From Filifactor alocis ATCC 35896 (GTDB lineage Bacteria; Bacillota; Clostridia; Peptostreptococcales; Filifactoraceae): a stretch of DNA of 64,000 nt. Position numbers and translations under genes: made by a program. The notes beneath the pieces are model-generated. The model was not told where the DNA came from, ran no database searches, and saw nothing but the letters and a program-made list of their open reading frames with translations. The stretch spans positions 1,612,001-1,676,000 of the forward strand of contig NC_016630.1 in the NCBI RefSeq assembly GCF_000163895.2. Reading direction: 5' to 3'. Shown in pieces: positions 27,635 through 37,974 of the stretch (position 1 is its first letter; each line of letters starts with the position of its first letter).

Positions 27635-28307
27635 TCTACCCATCCTCTTTTATCACTCATCTGTTCTTTATTGCTTATCTGCTTTCCGACTTCATCCGAT
27701 TCTCTGTTCCATTGCTATATCGTTACTATTTCAAAATACAACTCGTTCTTTCTGCTCTTGTTTACTCCGATGCATTTCATACTCCTAATATAAAACTTCC
27801 AATCAACAAAATAACCGGTAATACAGTCTCACTATCTTATGTTTCATTGTCAGACCTACTCTCACTTCTGTATGAAAGCTGTAACTCTATTATATTCGTA
27901 CAAACATAAAAATTCAATTGTTCAAAAGGCAAATCATACATATAAAAACAGAGAGGTTTGTCCTCTCTGCAGTCTTCAAGCGTTTCTATTTTCAAAATTT
28001 TTCCTTTTACCGAACGCTATTTCTTTCTAATACTGAATTTCGTCAGAACAATTTATAAACAACATTATTATTGTTTTGAACCAATCGTATCCGTAATGTT
28101 CAAAGAAAATGAACAGAACTTTTATCCGTTCGGGTTTCGTATCATACCTGCTCCGAATTCTCAATCAATTGCCATTCTCTAATTTTTGAATATGAAATGT
28201 TTGAATACAAAACATTGCGCTTCACAATATCATTTCTTTTGTCTCAATACATTATTCAGACAAAATAAAAACTTCTATTGTTTAGCATTCCCTTACGATT
28301 TCTGTTC
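27635..28307. other. Gap between the acyltransferase gene and priA
   Basis: About 670 bp with no supported gene on either strand. It holds one minus-strand terminator (27941-27969). The 3' side is rich in short AT tracts. Confidence 0.45.
27941..27969 (-). terminator. Intrinsic terminator, minus strand
   Basis: CAGAGAGG/CCTCTCTG stem (27949-27956, 27962-27969) with TTTTTATA following on the minus strand. It is about 340 nt beyond the acyltransferase stop, leaving a long 3' untranslated region. Confidence 0.75.
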
Positions 28308-29408
28308 TTATTTCTTGCGACTCACACCAAATGCATAGGACACAACCGGTAACTTTTCACCGTATTTTGTAATCACTCCGCAAAGATATGTCAACATCGG
28401 AACTGTTACCAATATGATCGGAAGCCAAAGATACGGATTGCTTATCGTCAGTTTTTTTCTCAACACAAACATAAACAGCGGATGCATCAAATAGATTCCA
28501 TAAGAATACTTGGATACTTCATTCAAGAAACCGTTTATTTTGTTTTGAAAACCGTCCTTCTCAGAATCAGATACTTTCATTGCAAATAACAGTAATGATA
28601 CAATACACAACAACGTATAAGAGTACATATTCACAGTGTAAGGAAATGTATCAAAGGATATTTTTTCCCACAGTTGATGCCACAATTTATTACTGTAAAA
28701 GAAATGAATTCCAAAGGAAATTGCATTCAACGCAACTATCACTTTGCAATGCTTTTTGAAAAAAGCAATATTCTTTTCATACTCGAATCCGAACCACAAT
28801 CCCAAAAATCCGATACACCAATACCATGCAAAAGAGGAAGTGAACAAAGGATAGACTTCATGAATATACAATCTGTTTAACCAATAGATTGCTACCTGTG
28901 GAAGCAAACCTATGGCAAGTGCGATTCCAAGAGAATTCTGATATCTTTTTGCAAGCGGGTACAGTAACGGTGTGAGAAGATAAAATTGACACATAATCAT
29001 CATGAAATACAGATGGTCATTCGCTTTTCCGTAACCTAACCAATAAATCCAGTTAGATGCTTTTGCAAAATCTTCCTTTGTATATCGATGAACAACATAG
29101 TAAAAAGCCAAGTATATCATACTCCATGCAAGATACGGTATTACAATACGATAAATTCTTTTTTTGAAAAATTTCATCGTATCAAAGCCTTCTTTTTCTT
29201 TGGCATGGTATGACACCATCATCATACTCAAAAACATAAAACAAGGAACTGCACAAACCAACATTGCACGCCATATCACATAAAATCCCTGTCCGTAACT
29301 TCCCATCTGTAAACAGACATGAGGGAGATTCAAAAAATGAATGGTAATTACCATCAGCATTACGATACTTCGCAGAACTGCTATTTCTTTCAAATTTCTA
29401 TTTCCCAT
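28308..29408 (-). CDS. Acyltransferase 3 family membrane protein
   Basis: Polytopic acyltransferase of the OafA/WecH type that commonly O-acetylates cell-surface glycans, using an acyl donor from the cytoplasm. The family's N-terminal signature is seen as RSIVMLMVITIHF, in which the His near residue 23 is catalytic in the family, followed by about ten hydrophobic segments and a basic C-terminus. 366 residues, normal. GGGGAG precedes the ATG. The acceptor cannot be told from sequence; proximity to a surface adhesin gene is weak evidence. Confidence 0.87.
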   Translation of the reverse strand: MGNRNLKEIAVLRSIVMLMVITIHFLNLPHVCLQMGSYGQGFYVIWRAMLVCAVPCFMFLSMMMVSYHAKEKEGFDTMKFFKKRIYRIVIPYLAWSMIYLAFYYVVHRYTKEDFAKASNWIYWLGYGKANDHLYFMMIMCQFYLLTPLLYPLAKRYQNSLGIALAIGLLPQVAIYWLNRLYIHEVYPLFTSSFAWYWCIGFLGLWFGFEYEKNIAFFKKHCKVIVALNAISFGIHFFYSNKLWHQLWEKISFDTFPYTVNMYSYTLLCIVSLLLFAMKVSDSEKDGFQNKINGFLNEVSKYSYGIYLMHPLFMFVLRKKLTISNPYLWLPIILVTVPMLTYLCGVITKYGEKLPVVSYAFGVSRKK

Positions 29409-29842
29409 AAACGATACTCCCCTTACTCCGACTTATTTGTATCTATCCTATATTAGACCAACACCCGATACAGTGAATTCACAAATTGTATGTTTCCGTT
29501 CATAAACCACAGTTAGATTTTTTCAAAAAATGACTAACACGATTCTTCGTTACCCTTTCTATCTGTCATCATGTTAAGTTACTGTTTATGATTCATGACT
29601 CCACCACTATATTACTCGGTTACTTCAATAAAGACAAGGTTCAATAGAGAATTTCTTTCAAATTTGAGAAGATAGATTCGGTATTATCCCGGCTACTGTT
29701 GTCTAAAGAAACAAAAAGAAGACTCCCACACCTTTGTGCAAAAGTCTTCTAAACACAGTTCGGATAGTCTCTTTGTCTTATTCTACTGAAGAATATCCCT
29801 ACCGTTATATCTTATTTTAATTATCTTTCATAAAGTATTTTG
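29409..29842. other. Gap between adhesin and acyltransferase genes
   Basis: Contains the adhesin terminator (29713-29750) and otherwise no gene. A segment at 29538-29598, read on the minus strand, resembles 21612-21669 and 53303-53357. Confidence 0.45.
29713..29750 (-). terminator. Terminator of the LPXTG adhesin gene
   Basis: AGAAGACT/AGTCTTCT arms (29717-29724, 29743-29750) with inner pairing TTTGCACA/TGTGGG; on the minus strand it is followed by TTTTTGTTTC. Confidence 0.75.
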
Positions 29843-32281
29843 TTACTTTACGGTTTTTCTTTTTCGATAACCGACCAAAACAAGCATACTTCCCAATGCA
29901 CCTAACATCCATGCATATAAAGTCGGATTTGCTCCTTCTCCTGTTTTCGGAAGTCTGCGACCCGCTTGAGCTGTTTTCTTTACTCCCTGCTTGTCAGTCA
30001 ACACAGGACTTTTCGGCATTTTTTGATTCTTCGGTGCTACAGTGTTTTTAGATGTTGTAGAATCATTAGACACTACGGAACTGTCAGGTGGTGTTGCTCC
30101 TCCCATTCCTGTGGAATCATCCGATGGTGTAGGTCCGTTTTGTGTAGGATTGTTCGGTTTCGGATTGTTTGGTTTCGGATCGTTCGGTTTCGGTTTATTG
30201 GAATCATCTCCACCTGTTCCGCCGGAACCGCCGCCTGATTGACCGCCACCGGAACCTCCACCACCAGAGTTTTGAGGATTATATGTGTTTGTGATATTAT
30301 AGCCATTAACTTCAGAGGTATAACCAGGAACAGGTTCTTCTTTTATGGTATAGGTAATTTTATTGCCCTGACTATCATATTCTTGCAATCCTTCAAAGCT
30401 ATATGTCCACTTACCGTTTGCATCAGGACGCACTTCAGGGTTCTGAATTTGATGTCCGTTTGCATAAAGAATGACTGTAATTGATTCAGGACGTTTATTT
30501 TCTGCGTTGTTATTATCATCCCAAGTCTTTTCACCTTTTATGTCTATTGTTTTTTGCTTATTGGTGATTACAAATTCGTCTTTTGGAGAGCCTGTAATCG
30601 AACGTTCATATCCTGTCGGAACAACTTCTTCATCTACAGTATAAATTATTTCTGTACCTGTATTTTGATCATATTTCCTAAAATTTTTAAATGTATATTC
30701 CCAACTTGGAGCTGTTAGCTCATGCTCTTCCACTTTAACTTTATTAGCATACAAAACAACCTTTATTGAAGGTTTCTCAAAACCTATCCATTCTTTTCTC
30801 ACCTTAATATCTATTGTTTCCGGTGCATTCCCAATATTTATTCTTGTGAGCTTGTCGGATGAAACAGGAACCGTATATTCTTGATCGTCTTTCATATAAT
30901 GCTGTGGAGCTTCTGTTTCTTTTATGGTATACTCTCCCGGCGTAATCGGCATAGTTAAAGCTTCACCATTTACATCAGTTTCTACATAAATGCTGTCACC
31001 CGTACCTTTTTTTGTGATTTTAAATTTTGCACCTTTTAGCTTTGTTGTTTTTGTTTGATCCCATCCATCAAATTTGATAATCTTAATCCTGCTGTTAAAA
31101 TCGTCATTCACTCCACCACCTGATTGGGAATCTAAAAATATACCATATGCCCTCACAGTTCCTACATCATCACCATTAGAATTCTTTCCGTTAAGCACTG
31201 CAGTATTTTCTAATAAAAGACCTTGTTTATAATTTGTGTAGTAATATAGTATATACCTTTTCCCGTTAAGATCTCCAAAGTCATACTTAAATGAACGTTT
31301 ATCATTGAAAAACTCAATATTATCACTTATATCCTCTCCACTCTTTTCAACAAGTTTTCCATTTTTCAACTCCAATTCATGTAACATAAACTTCCCAACA
31401 TACTCAATACCATCCAAATTGCCTGGAGCTTTTACCCTCAATGTATCTGTAACAACAGCACTCTTTAAACTACCATTAGTATTAACTCTGATCCTCCATC
31501 TAACCCAACCTTTGTCTGTCAATGTTTGTCCCGTGGTCTTATAAAGGACTTCTTGTGCATAATTCGGTGGTATATATGGTTTTAACTTAATGGTTGCTGT
31601 CGCTGAGCCAAACTTGATGTTCTTTTCAGTCGATCCTACAATCGAATCTATGTCTTGCCATCTCGCCGTTAAATTCATCTTTCCATCTTTGATTTGTTTA
31701 CCGTTTACATAATCTGTAAAGGTAACTTTGATTGTACCTCCACCGGAATCTTGTCGTGTAATTACAGCCTTTGCAACCACGGTTGTTTCATTCTCTAAAA
31801 GCAAATCAAATTTAAGATATTGTTCCTCTTCGGGAAAATTAAACTCAGTCGGCAAGTCCAACTGAAAATAATCTCCCTCATTCAATATCTTAGCCTTATC
31901 TAAGACTTCCCACTTACAATTCAATCGAAATATTTGATTGGCAATATATCCATCCGGTTCTACAGAACCATTCGCATTTGTGACAGTAAACTCTGTAATA
32001 TCAACTTCTACTTTTTTCGGTTCTTCTCGTAATTTTACTTCTTCCGGTTTTCCCGGTAGTTCTCCCGGTTTTCCTGAGTCTCCTTGTCCTTGTTCTTGTT
32101 GTCCGGGTTCTTGTCCTTGTTTCGGTTCTTGTTGCGGTTCTCCTTCTTGTACTTGTTGTTCTGCTTGTGGTTTTCCTTCGCCTTCAACAAATATATGATC
32201 ATTAACCAAAGCCACTCCGATTATCATCATACAAGTCAAAAAAACAGAAAAAATCTGTCGAAAGTTTTTCTTTTGTTTCAT
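29843..32281 (-). CDS. LPXTG-anchored surface adhesin with Cna-B repeats
   Basis: Sortase-anchored surface protein, 812 residues. In order: signal peptide (KKNFRQIFSVFLTCMMIIGVALV), a roughly 60-residue Gln/Glu/Pro/Gly-rich stalk (EQQVQEGEPQQEPKQG...), an adhesin head of about 310 residues that looks like the Cna/SdrG-type Ig-fold pair, an SpaA-like domain (KLKGAKFKITKKG, YTIKETEAP), two Cna-B domains of about 85 residues each (KVRKEWIGF..., KGEKTWDDNN...), a Gly/Ser segment with KPNDPKPNNPKPNNP repeats, and the sorting signal LPKTG, hydrophobic stretch and RKRK tail. Lys and Glu needed for isopeptide bonds are present in the Cna-B units. GGGAG stands before the ATG at 32281; the ORF's earlier ATG overlaps it. 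Ligand unknown, collagen possible. Confidence 0.9.
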   Translation of the reverse strand: MKQKKNFRQIFSVFLTCMMIIGVALVNDHIFVEGEGKPQAEQQVQEGEPQQEPKQGQEPGQQEQGQGDSGKPGELPGKPEEVKLREEPKKVEVDITEFTVTNANGSVEPDGYIANQIFRLNCKWEVLDKAKILNEGDYFQLDLPTEFNFPEEEQYLKFDLLLENETTVVAKAVITRQDSGGGTIKVTFTDYVNGKQIKDGKMNLTARWQDIDSIVGSTEKNIKFGSATATIKLKPYIPPNYAQEVLYKTTGQTLTDKGWVRWRIRVNTNGSLKSAVVTDTLRVKAPGNLDGIEYVGKFMLHELELKNGKLVEKSGEDISDNIEFFNDKRSFKYDFGDLNGKRYILYYYTNYKQGLLLENTAVLNGKNSNGDDVGTVRAYGIFLDSQSGGGVNDDFNSRIKIIKFDGWDQTKTTKLKGAKFKITKKGTGDSIYVETDVNGEALTMPITPGEYTIKETEAPQHYMKDDQEYTVPVSSDKLTRINIGNAPETIDIKVRKEWIGFEKPSIKVVLYANKVKVEEHELTAPSWEYTFKNFRKYDQNTGTEIIYTVDEEVVPTGYERSITGSPKDEFVITNKQKTIDIKGEKTWDDNNNAENKRPESITVILYANGHQIQNPEVRPDANGKWTYSFEGLQEYDSQGNKITYTIKEEPVPGYTSEVNGYNITNTYNPQNSGGGGSGGGQSGGGSGGTGGDDSNKPKPNDPKPNNPKPNNPTQNGPTPSDDSTGMGGATPPDSSVVSNDSTTSKNTVAPKNQKMPKSPVLTDKQGVKKTAQAGRRLPKTGEGANPTLYAWMLGALGSMLVLVGYRKRKTVK

Positions 32282-32665
32282 TTGCATCTCTCCCTTATCC
32301 ATTTATTTTGTCGATTACTCAAAAAAACTGCACTCTTTTTTTGAATAATCGAATTGATTTTTCTATTGTAGCATACTATCAATACAATTTCTACAAAAAA
32401 TTATGATTTTCTATAACAATTTATATACAATCGACAATCGAAAAAATCTCGTTCCGCCTCTCTGTATTATCATCTGTTTCGCTCCCCTCTATATAGAGTT
32501 ACTATTAGAAAATAATATCTCTATTCCGGTACCTACATACAAAGTGAAATGGAGTTTTTTTCAAAGTGAAAGCTATGATATTCGATTAGGTTTTCGTATC
32601 ATAGCAAGCACTTCTATTTTTCTTAATCGGTCGATATCATAGGCATTCTTAAAGGCTTACCTTCC
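32282..32665 (-). promoter_or_regulatory. Adhesin upstream region
   Basis: Minus-strand TGC-TACAAT at about 32365-32375 is an extended -10 that could drive the adhesin gene. No consensus -35 is seen. The stretch separates the adhesin gene from punA, whose terminator was not identified. No ORF is supported. Confidence 0.4.
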
Positions 32666-33487
32666 TTATATTCTTGGAATAAGATAGGACACCAATGCTT
32701 TGAATTCTTTGGATACACGGTCTGCCGTTTCTTGTACTTCTTTGTGATTTAATTTCTCTTTGGAAACTCCTGCCGCCATATTGGTAATACAAGAGATTCC
32801 GCAAACTTCCATTCCCATATGCCTTGCAGCGGTCGCTTCGCATGCAGTACTCATGCCTACTGCATCTCCACCCAGTATTCTGCACATTCTTATCTCCGCA
32901 GGAGTTTCATACGCAGGTCCGGTCAATTGGATATAGATACCTTCTCTCAGTTCAATTCCCAACCGTTTTCCGCTTTCTTTGATAATATCTTGTATTCTTG
33001 GACTATAGATATCACTCATATCAGGAAATCTGGTTCCCAATTCTTCCAAATTTTCTCCAATCAACGGACTTGGAACACCTGTTGCAATATGATCAGTAAT
33101 CATCATAAAATCTCCCGGCTTATAATCGGTGTTCACTCCGCCTGCCGCATTGGTTAAGAACAGTTTTTTTGCTCCCAACATTCCCATCAATCTGGTCGGC
33201 AAAACAACATCACTCATCGGATATCCTTCATAATAATGAACACGTCCTTGCATAATGACAACCGGTGTATTTTCTACATATCCGAATACAAAACGTCCTT
33301 TATGTCCTTTTACCGTTGAAATTGGAAATCCTTCGATTTCATGATAATCTACTGTTGTGACAATATTGATTTCTTCTGCGAAATCTCCCAAACCTGAGCC
33401 TAAAATAAGGGCTACTTCGGGCTGAAAATCTACTTTTTCTTTCAAACTGTGAAAACACTTGTTTAACTTTTCATAAACCGGATTCAT
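32666..33487 (-). CDS. punA: Purine-nucleoside phosphorylase
   Basis: Trimeric-type PNP that splits inosine or guanosine and phosphate into base and ribose-1-phosphate. The 273-residue protein has the phosphate-binding GSGLGDFA near residue 31, the stretch GRVHYYEGYPM, the block LTNAAGGVN, the segment LTGPAYETPAEI and the base-binding Glu/Asn region CITNMAAGVS. An AAGGA-type site precedes the ATG. It lies beyond the terminator of the nucleoside operon, and is probably functionally linked: purines cleaved here complement the pyrimidine phosphorylase upstream. Confidence 0.95.
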   Translation of the reverse strand: MNPVYEKLNKCFHSLKEKVDFQPEVALILGSGLGDFAEEINIVTTVDYHEIEGFPISTVKGHKGRFVFGYVENTPVVIMQGRVHYYEGYPMSDVVLPTRLMGMLGAKKLFLTNAAGGVNTDYKPGDFMMITDHIATGVPSPLIGENLEELGTRFPDMSDIYSPRIQDIIKESGKRLGIELREGIYIQLTGPAYETPAEIRMCRILGGDAVGMSTACEATAARHMGMEVCGISCITNMAAGVSKEKLNHKEVQETADRVSKEFKALVSYLIPRI

Positions 33488-33708
33488 TCCTTTTTTCCTT
33501 TCTCTGTCAAATTAAATGATTTTTCAAATTCATCTACACTGCTATCAAACTCACTTGCTATGATTCCTTTTCTGTTTTCTGATATCAAATTTGACTTCAA
33601 TATGGCATTTCAAACATGATACAACAACTGAAATATCCTTAGCAAGTGATTGCTCTCTGTAAGTTGATTGCTTGTGTTTTGTATGATTCTCTTCTTTACT
33701 TAAAATAA

Positions 33709-33738
33709 TAGGGGTAGAACATTTCGTTCCAACCCCTA
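33709..33738 (-). terminator. Terminator after the nucleoside-binding lipoprotein gene
   Basis: TAGGGGTA/AACCCCTA stem (33709-33716, 33731-33738) with inner GTTCC/GGAAC pairing; T-rich on the minus strand afterward. Confidence 0.7.
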
Positions 33739-33754
33739 ACTATTGTCATTCTTG

Positions 33755-34867
33755 TTATTTTATATTTTCTACAGTAACGATTTCTGCAGGAACTTTGTCT
33801 GCATCTTCTGCAACGGTATCTTTTTCTACTTTGATACTTCCGTCTTTCAAGCCTGCATAAATTTTGTCATAATCTGCTTGGTTGAATGTTTTGAATTTAG
33901 ATGTTTCCATCGGAAGTTGAATTCCGTTTGTAGATGCATCCAATACAACGCTTACTCCACCTTCAAATTTATCTTGGTAGAAGTTGTCTATCGCGCCGTA
34001 TACGGAGTCTCCCAAGTTTTTCATAGCGGAAGTGATAACTGTTTCTGATTCTTTTGATTGGTCTACGTCTACACCGATTACTACTTTTCCTGCTGTTTCG
34101 GCAGCTTTCATAACGGAGTTTCCTACTCCGCCGCCACAAGCAAAGATACATTCTGTTCCTTCGTTGAACCATGCGGAAGCTTTTGCCGCATTGTCAGGAG
34201 TTGCATCGAAGTTTCCTACGTATGTGTATTTCAAAGTAACGTCGCCTTTTGCAAGTCCAAGTTCTTTTGCTGCCGCATCTGCTCCTTGGATATATCCGTA
34301 TCCGAAACGAACTACAGCAGGAACAGCGATTCCACCCATGAAACCAAGTTTACGATATCCGTCTTTTACCGCTGCGTAACCTGCGATATATCCCGCTTGT
34401 TCTTCTGCATAGAAAATAGAGTGAACATTTTCTGCAATTTCTACTTCTTTGTTGTCATTTACAGGAGCCGCATCGATAATAACAAATTTTACATCAGGAT
34501 ATTTCGTTTGTGCTTCATATACCGGATGTTCAAATAAAAATCCCGGTGTTACAATCAATTTTGCTCCGCCTTTTACTGCTAAATCAATGGCATTGATGCA
34601 AGCTTTATCTGATTTTTCTGTCGGTTTGTAGTATTTGCAAGTGATTCCATGCTCATCTGCATATTTTTTCAAGCCTTCCCAGGAACCTTGGTTGAATGAC
34701 TTGTCATCAATTGTGCCGACATCTGTAATCAAAGCTAATTCATAACCGTCTTTGCTTTCTCCTTCTGTATAAGGAACATCCTCATCAGGCTTATTTGCTC
34801 CACATCCGGATAACAGACCTACTACCATAAGACTTGCCAAAACTGCACTCACTAATTTCTTTTTCAT
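33755..34867 (-). CDS. BMP/PnrA family nucleoside-binding lipoprotein
   Basis: Extracytoplasmic substrate-binding lipoprotein for the ABC importer in this operon; PnrA-type proteins bind purine or pyrimidine nucleosides. The signal peptide has lipobox LLSGCG (Cys22). The remainder has the BMP pattern: ALITDVGTIDDKSFNQ, IVTPGFLFEHP, FIIDAAPVND-like segment, the GYAA...GFMGGIAVPAV region and ACGGGVGNSV. 370 residues. AGGAGG before the ATG. It is the last gene of the operon before the terminator. Confidence 0.93.
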   Translation of the reverse strand: MKKKLVSAVLASLMVVGLLSGCGANKPDEDVPYTEGESKDGYELALITDVGTIDDKSFNQGSWEGLKKYADEHGITCKYYKPTEKSDKACINAIDLAVKGGAKLIVTPGFLFEHPVYEAQTKYPDVKFVIIDAAPVNDNKEVEIAENVHSIFYAEEQAGYIAGYAAVKDGYRKLGFMGGIAVPAVVRFGYGYIQGADAAAKELGLAKGDVTLKYTYVGNFDATPDNAAKASAWFNEGTECIFACGGGVGNSVMKAAETAGKVVIGVDVDQSKESETVITSAMKNLGDSVYGAIDNFYQDKFEGGVSVVLDASTNGIQLPMETSKFKTFNQADYDKIYAGLKDGSIKVEKDTVAEDADKVPAEIVTVENIK

Positions 34868-34903
34868 ATTGTTTTTTCCTCCTCAAATACAATACGCTAT
34901 TTT

Positions 34904-35569
34904 TTAATACCCCTTTGTTTCCTGACCTTTTATCATGGAAATCGCAGAACTTGTACCGATTCTGTCACATCCCGCTTCGATAAATGCTTCCATGTCCGCT
35001 ACACTCTTAACGCCTCCCGCAGCTTTCATTTTCACATGTTCTCCAATATATTTTTTGAATAATCGGATGTCTTCGAGCGTGGCACCCCCTGTGCCGAAAC
35101 CTGTGGATGTTTTTATATAATCAGCACCTGCTTGAGTTACTGATTTACATATAGCAATTTTTTCTTCATTTGTCAAGTAGCAAGTTTCAACAATCACTTT
35201 CAAAATATGATTTCCGGCGGTTTCTTTTAATCGTTTAATCTCTTCTGTCACTTTATCGTAGTCACCGTTTTTGACATCGCCGATGTTGATGACCATATCA
35301 ATTTCGTTCGCTCCGTCCAAAATTGCCTGTTTTACCTCTGCAATCTTGGACTCTGTAGAATTATAACCTAACGGAAATCCCACCACCGTACAGATATTGA
35401 TTTTGTCCTGATACTTATCATGCACACGCTTGATATAGGACTGCGGAATGCAAACAGATGCTGTTTGATACTCGATTGCTTCCTCACACAATGTTTGAAT
35501 GTCATTCCATGTAGCAAATGCTTTTAACTGTGTGTGATCTACATGGCTTAAAATTTCTTTTGTTTCCAT
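34904..35569 (-). CDS. deoC: Deoxyribose-phosphate aldolase
   Basis: Splits 2-deoxyribose-5-phosphate to acetaldehyde and glyceraldehyde-3-phosphate, the entry of deoxynucleosides into central metabolism. The 221-residue protein shows the DeoC motifs: VVGFPLGYN, EIDMVINIGD, KVIVETCYL, and the Schiff-base lysine in YIKTSTGFGTGGAT. GGAGG is 6 nt before the ATG at 35567-35569, so the ORF's nine extra N-terminal residues are removed. It sits between pdp and the lipoprotein gene, with small gaps. Confidence 0.95.
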   Translation of the reverse strand: METKEILSHVDHTQLKAFATWNDIQTLCEEAIEYQTASVCIPQSYIKRVHDKYQDKINICTVVGFPLGYNSTESKIAEVKQAILDGANEIDMVINIGDVKNGDYDKVTEEIKRLKETAGNHILKVIVETCYLTNEEKIAICKSVTQAGADYIKTSTGFGTGGATLEDIRLFKKYIGEHVKMKAAGGVKSVADMEAFIEAGCDRIGTSSAISMIKGQETKGY

Positions 35570-35639
35570 TTCTTTCCTCCATACAATTCCATACAATCGG
35601 TTTTTCTTTTCCTCTTAAATGAAAAAGAAAAATATTTTG

Positions 35640-36968
35640 CTAAAATCTCTCTACCTTATCTTTGGTCACACGAGCATATATCAAAGGAATATGCGCAGGT
35701 TCTGTAGGCTGAATCTGAATTGCCGATTGATATCTCTCTTCCGCATCTTGGAACAGTTCTTCTTTCGATGCGTAGAATACAGCGATTCGTTCTCCTTTTT
35801 TGACATAATCTCCTGTCTTCTTCTCAATGATAATACCTGCCGTATAGTCAATCTCACTGTCTTTTGTTTCTCTTCCGGCTCCCAACATCACGGAGGCAAT
35901 GCCGCAACTTTCTGTATTCATATCGTGAATATAGCCGTCTTCTTTTGCCAAAACATCATATGAAAACGGTGCTTTCTCAAATTTTTCGGTGTCTAAAATA
36001 ACAGAACTGTCTCCACCTTGAGCTCCTACCATTTCTACCAATTTACAAAGTGCACTCCCGTCTTCCAATGTCTTCTTTGCAAGTCGAATACACTCCTCTA
36101 TACTTCCTTTTCCTGCAAGGTACATCATATTCCCCGCAAGTTGCAAACACACTTCTGTCAAATCCTTCGGTCCCTGTCCTTTCAAGGTTTGTACCGCTTC
36201 TTTTACTTCAAGATTGTTTCCGATATTTTTTCCAAGCGGAATATCCATATCTGTAATCAACGCAACGGTCTTTTTTCCTGCGTGTTCGCCGATAGAAACC
36301 ATTTCTTTGGCAAGTTCAATCGAATCTTCCACCGTTTTCATAAAAGCACCGCTGCCTGTTTTGACATCCAAAACAATTCCGTCATTTCCGGCAGCAAGCT
36401 TTTTGCTCATAATGGACACTGCAATCAAAGGAATGCTGTCTACAGTTGCAGTCACATCCCGAAGAGCATACAGTTTTTTGTCGGCAGGTGCTAAGTTGCC
36501 TGATTGACCGATTACGCTCAATCCTGTCTTGTTCACCACTTCAAAAAATTTTTCTTCTGTCAGTGTGGTTTGAAAACCCGGAATCGATTCCAACTTATCC
36601 ACTGTTCCTCCGGTATGTCCCAACCCTCTGCCTGACATCTTTGCCACCTTCACTCCACAAGCAGCAACAATTGGTGCAACAATCAGAGTGGTCTTATCTC
36701 CAACTCCGCCTGTAGAATGCTTATCCACTTTCATTCCATGTATGCTCGACAAATCAACCATATCTCCGGAATGGGCGACTGCTTGTGTCATTGTTGCTGT
36801 CTCTTCTTTTGTCATCCCCTGAAAATAAACAGCCATCAGAAATGCTGACATCTGATAGTCCGGAATCGTTCCTTGAACATAGCTTGTTACCATATAGTCG
36901 ATTTCTTCTTTCGTCAGGGATTTTCCGTTTCTTTTTTTGATAATCAAATCATACATTCTTATTGCCAT
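35640..36968 (-). CDS. pdp: Pyrimidine-nucleoside phosphorylase
   Basis: Phosphorolyses uridine, thymidine and deoxyuridine to base and (deoxy)ribose-1-phosphate. The 442-residue protein has the family features: N-terminal MYDLIIKKRNGKSLTKEEI, VDKHSTGGVGDKTT, the phosphate site SGRGLGHTGGT, and the C-terminal beta-rich domain with AGRETKDSEIDY. Length 442 matches the usual 430-440. GAGGG lies before the ATG. Its product feeds DeoC after isomerisation. Confidence 0.95.
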   Translation of the reverse strand: MAIRMYDLIIKKRNGKSLTKEEIDYMVTSYVQGTIPDYQMSAFLMAVYFQGMTKEETATMTQAVAHSGDMVDLSSIHGMKVDKHSTGGVGDKTTLIVAPIVAACGVKVAKMSGRGLGHTGGTVDKLESIPGFQTTLTEEKFFEVVNKTGLSVIGQSGNLAPADKKLYALRDVTATVDSIPLIAVSIMSKKLAAGNDGIVLDVKTGSGAFMKTVEDSIELAKEMVSIGEHAGKKTVALITDMDIPLGKNIGNNLEVKEAVQTLKGQGPKDLTEVCLQLAGNMMYLAGKGSIEECIRLAKKTLEDGSALCKLVEMVGAQGGDSSVILDTEKFEKAPFSYDVLAKEDGYIHDMNTESCGIASVMLGAGRETKDSEIDYTAGIIIEKKTGDYVKKGERIAVFYASKEELFQDAEERYQSAIQIQPTEPAHIPLIYARVTKDKVERF

Positions 36969-37020
36969 TGTGTTCCCTCACATTCTCTGTTTCATATCTT
37001 CCTTATCAAGTATATCTTAA

Positions 37021-37974
37021 TTATCTGCTTCCCTTATCATACGGAATTCCTTCCGCTCTCGGTGCTTGAGAAGACTTAGAGGAGAATGCCAGCACAATCA
37101 GAGTTGCCATATAAGGAATCATTTTATACACTTCATTCGGAAGAGGTAACCCTTTCAGCACCGGAATCGCAGAATATCCGCTCGCCAATGTTTTCATAAT
37201 TCCGAAGAAAAATGCCGCCATAAAGATTCGCTTACTTCTCCATTGACCGAAAATCAATACTGCCAACGCAAGGAATCCATATCCTGCAACGCTTGCATTA
37301 AAGTTGGTAGAAGTCGGAATCACAAATACCAATCCTCCGATTCCTGCCAACACTCCTGATATGATAACACCGGCATATCGAATTCGATAGACATTGACAC
37401 CGACAGAATCCGCTGCACTCGGATGTTCCCCACATGCACGCAAGCGTAAGCCGAACTTTGTCTTTTGGATGACGAATGCCGCAACGATATAGATGATGAA
37501 TCCCAGATAAGTTGTGATATAACAATTTTGGAAGAACAACGGTCCGACAATCGGAATACTTCCCAAAACCGGAACTTTTGTGAATCGGAAAGAATCTATA
37601 AATTGAATTTGTTGCATTCCTTGTAATGTTCTTGCCACAAAGATTGCAAATGCAGGTGCAAACATATTTAAGGCTGTACCGCTAATCGTCTGATCCGCTT
37701 TCATATTGATTGCGGCAAAGGCGTGCAATAAGGAAAACAATCCCCCTGTCACACCGGCAATCAAGATTGCAATCATAAGCAACATTTGACCGCTCATATA
37801 ATCCTGAGTAAGATTGATGAACAAAATTCCCGTAAATGCTCCAAATACCATGATTCCTTCCAAAGCAATGTTGATGACACCGCTTCTCTCAGAATACATT
37901 GCGCCGATTGCTACAATCAGTAGAGGGATTGCAAAAAACATGGTCTGTTGAACGACAAAATACAATATATTCAT
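37021..37974 (-). CDS. Nucleoside ABC transporter permease (second)
   Basis: Membrane permease of the BPD_transp_2 (branched-chain/sugar/nucleoside) class. About ten hydrophobic segments, with the family EAA-like loop ACGEHPSAADSVGVNVYRIRYAGV near residue 200. It is related to the neighbouring permease; typical nucleoside importers have two different permeases. It starts with ATG right after the stop codon of the upstream permease, with GGAGGGAG as RBS. 317 residues. Confidence 0.92.
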   Translation of the reverse strand: MNILYFVVQQTMFFAIPLLIVAIGAMYSERSGVINIALEGIMVFGAFTGILFINLTQDYMSGQMLLMIAILIAGVTGGLFSLLHAFAAINMKADQTISGTALNMFAPAFAIFVARTLQGMQQIQFIDSFRFTKVPVLGSIPIVGPLFFQNCYITTYLGFIIYIVAAFVIQKTKFGLRLRACGEHPSAADSVGVNVYRIRYAGVIISGVLAGIGGLVFVIPTSTNFNASVAGYGFLALAVLIFGQWRSKRIFMAAFFFGIMKTLASGYSAIPVLKGLPLPNEVYKMIPYMATLIVLAFSSKSSQAPRAEGIPYDKGSR

